NCBI GenBank assembly: GCA_015847255.1 | Contig: JADLZK010002761.1 | Location: 124,001-188,000 of the forward strand | Direction of reading: 5' to 3' | From: Hyparrhenia diplandra | Taxonomy: Eukaryota > Streptophyta > Magnoliopsida > Poales > Poaceae | DNA: 64,000 nt | Position numbers and translations under genes: made by a program | The notes under the pieces: generated by a model | Told to the model about the DNA's origin: nothing | The model's database searches: none | The model's input: the letters and a program-made list of their open reading frames with translations, nothing else | Part shown: positions 63,809 through 64,000 of the stretch, in pieces | Position numbering within the stretch: position 1 is the stretch's first letter | How the letters are laid out: each line of letters opens with the position of its first letter

Positions 63809-64000
63809 GTTTCGTGAAGCATTTCACAACTTTTTGAGTACAGAGTAATGAGAAAAAAAAATGAATCTAAAAGTGTGTGGCTCGGTAGAAGAAAAATAGC
63901 AGGGGGCATGTTTGCCGTGGCATAAAACTTGTGGGCTAAAGGAAATGGGCCTTATCTAATCTGTAGCCCAAGTTTCCAAATGCTGCTGGAGGAAGTGAGC
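63809..64000. other. Window end, intergenic
   Basis: No gene recognised. The last 30 bases repeat a string seen at 62247 and suggest another duplicated unit continuing beyond the window. Confidence 0.5.

Noticed and set aside
1..64000. tRNA, rRNA, riboswitch or CRISPR features
   Set aside because: None recognised by eye; no cloverleaf with proper A and B boxes was found.

Overview
The window looks like nuclear DNA from a grass, probably a panicoid (sorghum/sugarcane/maize side). The reasons are the GC-rich start of the one intact gene, Tourist-, Stowaway- and hAT-type MITEs, CACTA transposons with typical grass subterminal repeats, and a tandem cluster of grass-type LRR receptor-like protein (RLP) genes. 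The species cannot be named from the sequence alone. No bacterial or phage features were seen.

Layout. 0-5.5 kb is repeat territory: a 149-bp tandem duplication, a MITE, a 1.1-kb non-autonomous CACTA element, and a broken three-exon gene encoding CxCG zinc-knuckle (GRF-like) repeats. 6.36-7.15 kb holds the only clearly intact known gene, a single-exon LURP-one-related (LOR/DUF567) gene. 8-11.9 kb is intergenic with three MITEs. 11.9-17.2 kb is a structurally complete but coding-dead Ty1/copia element (129/136-bp LTRs, TSD TTAAC). 18.3-19.3 kb has three MITEs. 20.5-24.6 kb is a four-exon DUF936 gene broken by several frameshifts. 26.1 and 35.0 kb carry two copies of an unrecognised small basic gene. 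27.3-29.4 kb is Ty3/gypsy debris. 39.7-42.7 kb is a second, broken DUF936-like gene. From 30.6 to 58.7 kb lie three RLP genes (A, B, C) and one internally deleted RLP remnant, all on the minus strand and all disrupted. RLP C carries a 2.66-kb CACTA element in its first exon and a second 488-bp insertion. 59-64 kb holds another CACTA element, a LINE fragment and AT-rich spacer.

How it fits together. Several non-TE blocks occur twice or more: the DUF936 3' flank, the small gene with its 3' flank, the RLP units, and the RLP upstream spacer. The region therefore appears to have grown by local segmental duplication of a DUF936 / small-gene / RLP neighbourhood, a common mode of evolution for plant immune-receptor loci. 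Mobile elements then landed in individual copies. Because the sister copies keep empty sites, several insertions can be ordered in time (TRIM, a 706-bp insertion with a 9-bp TSD, CACTA, MITEs).

Caution: many coding breaks are one- or two-base indels, often in homopolymers, so some 'pseudogenes' may be sequencing or assembly errors. All family assignments come from motif recognition by eye; no database search was run.
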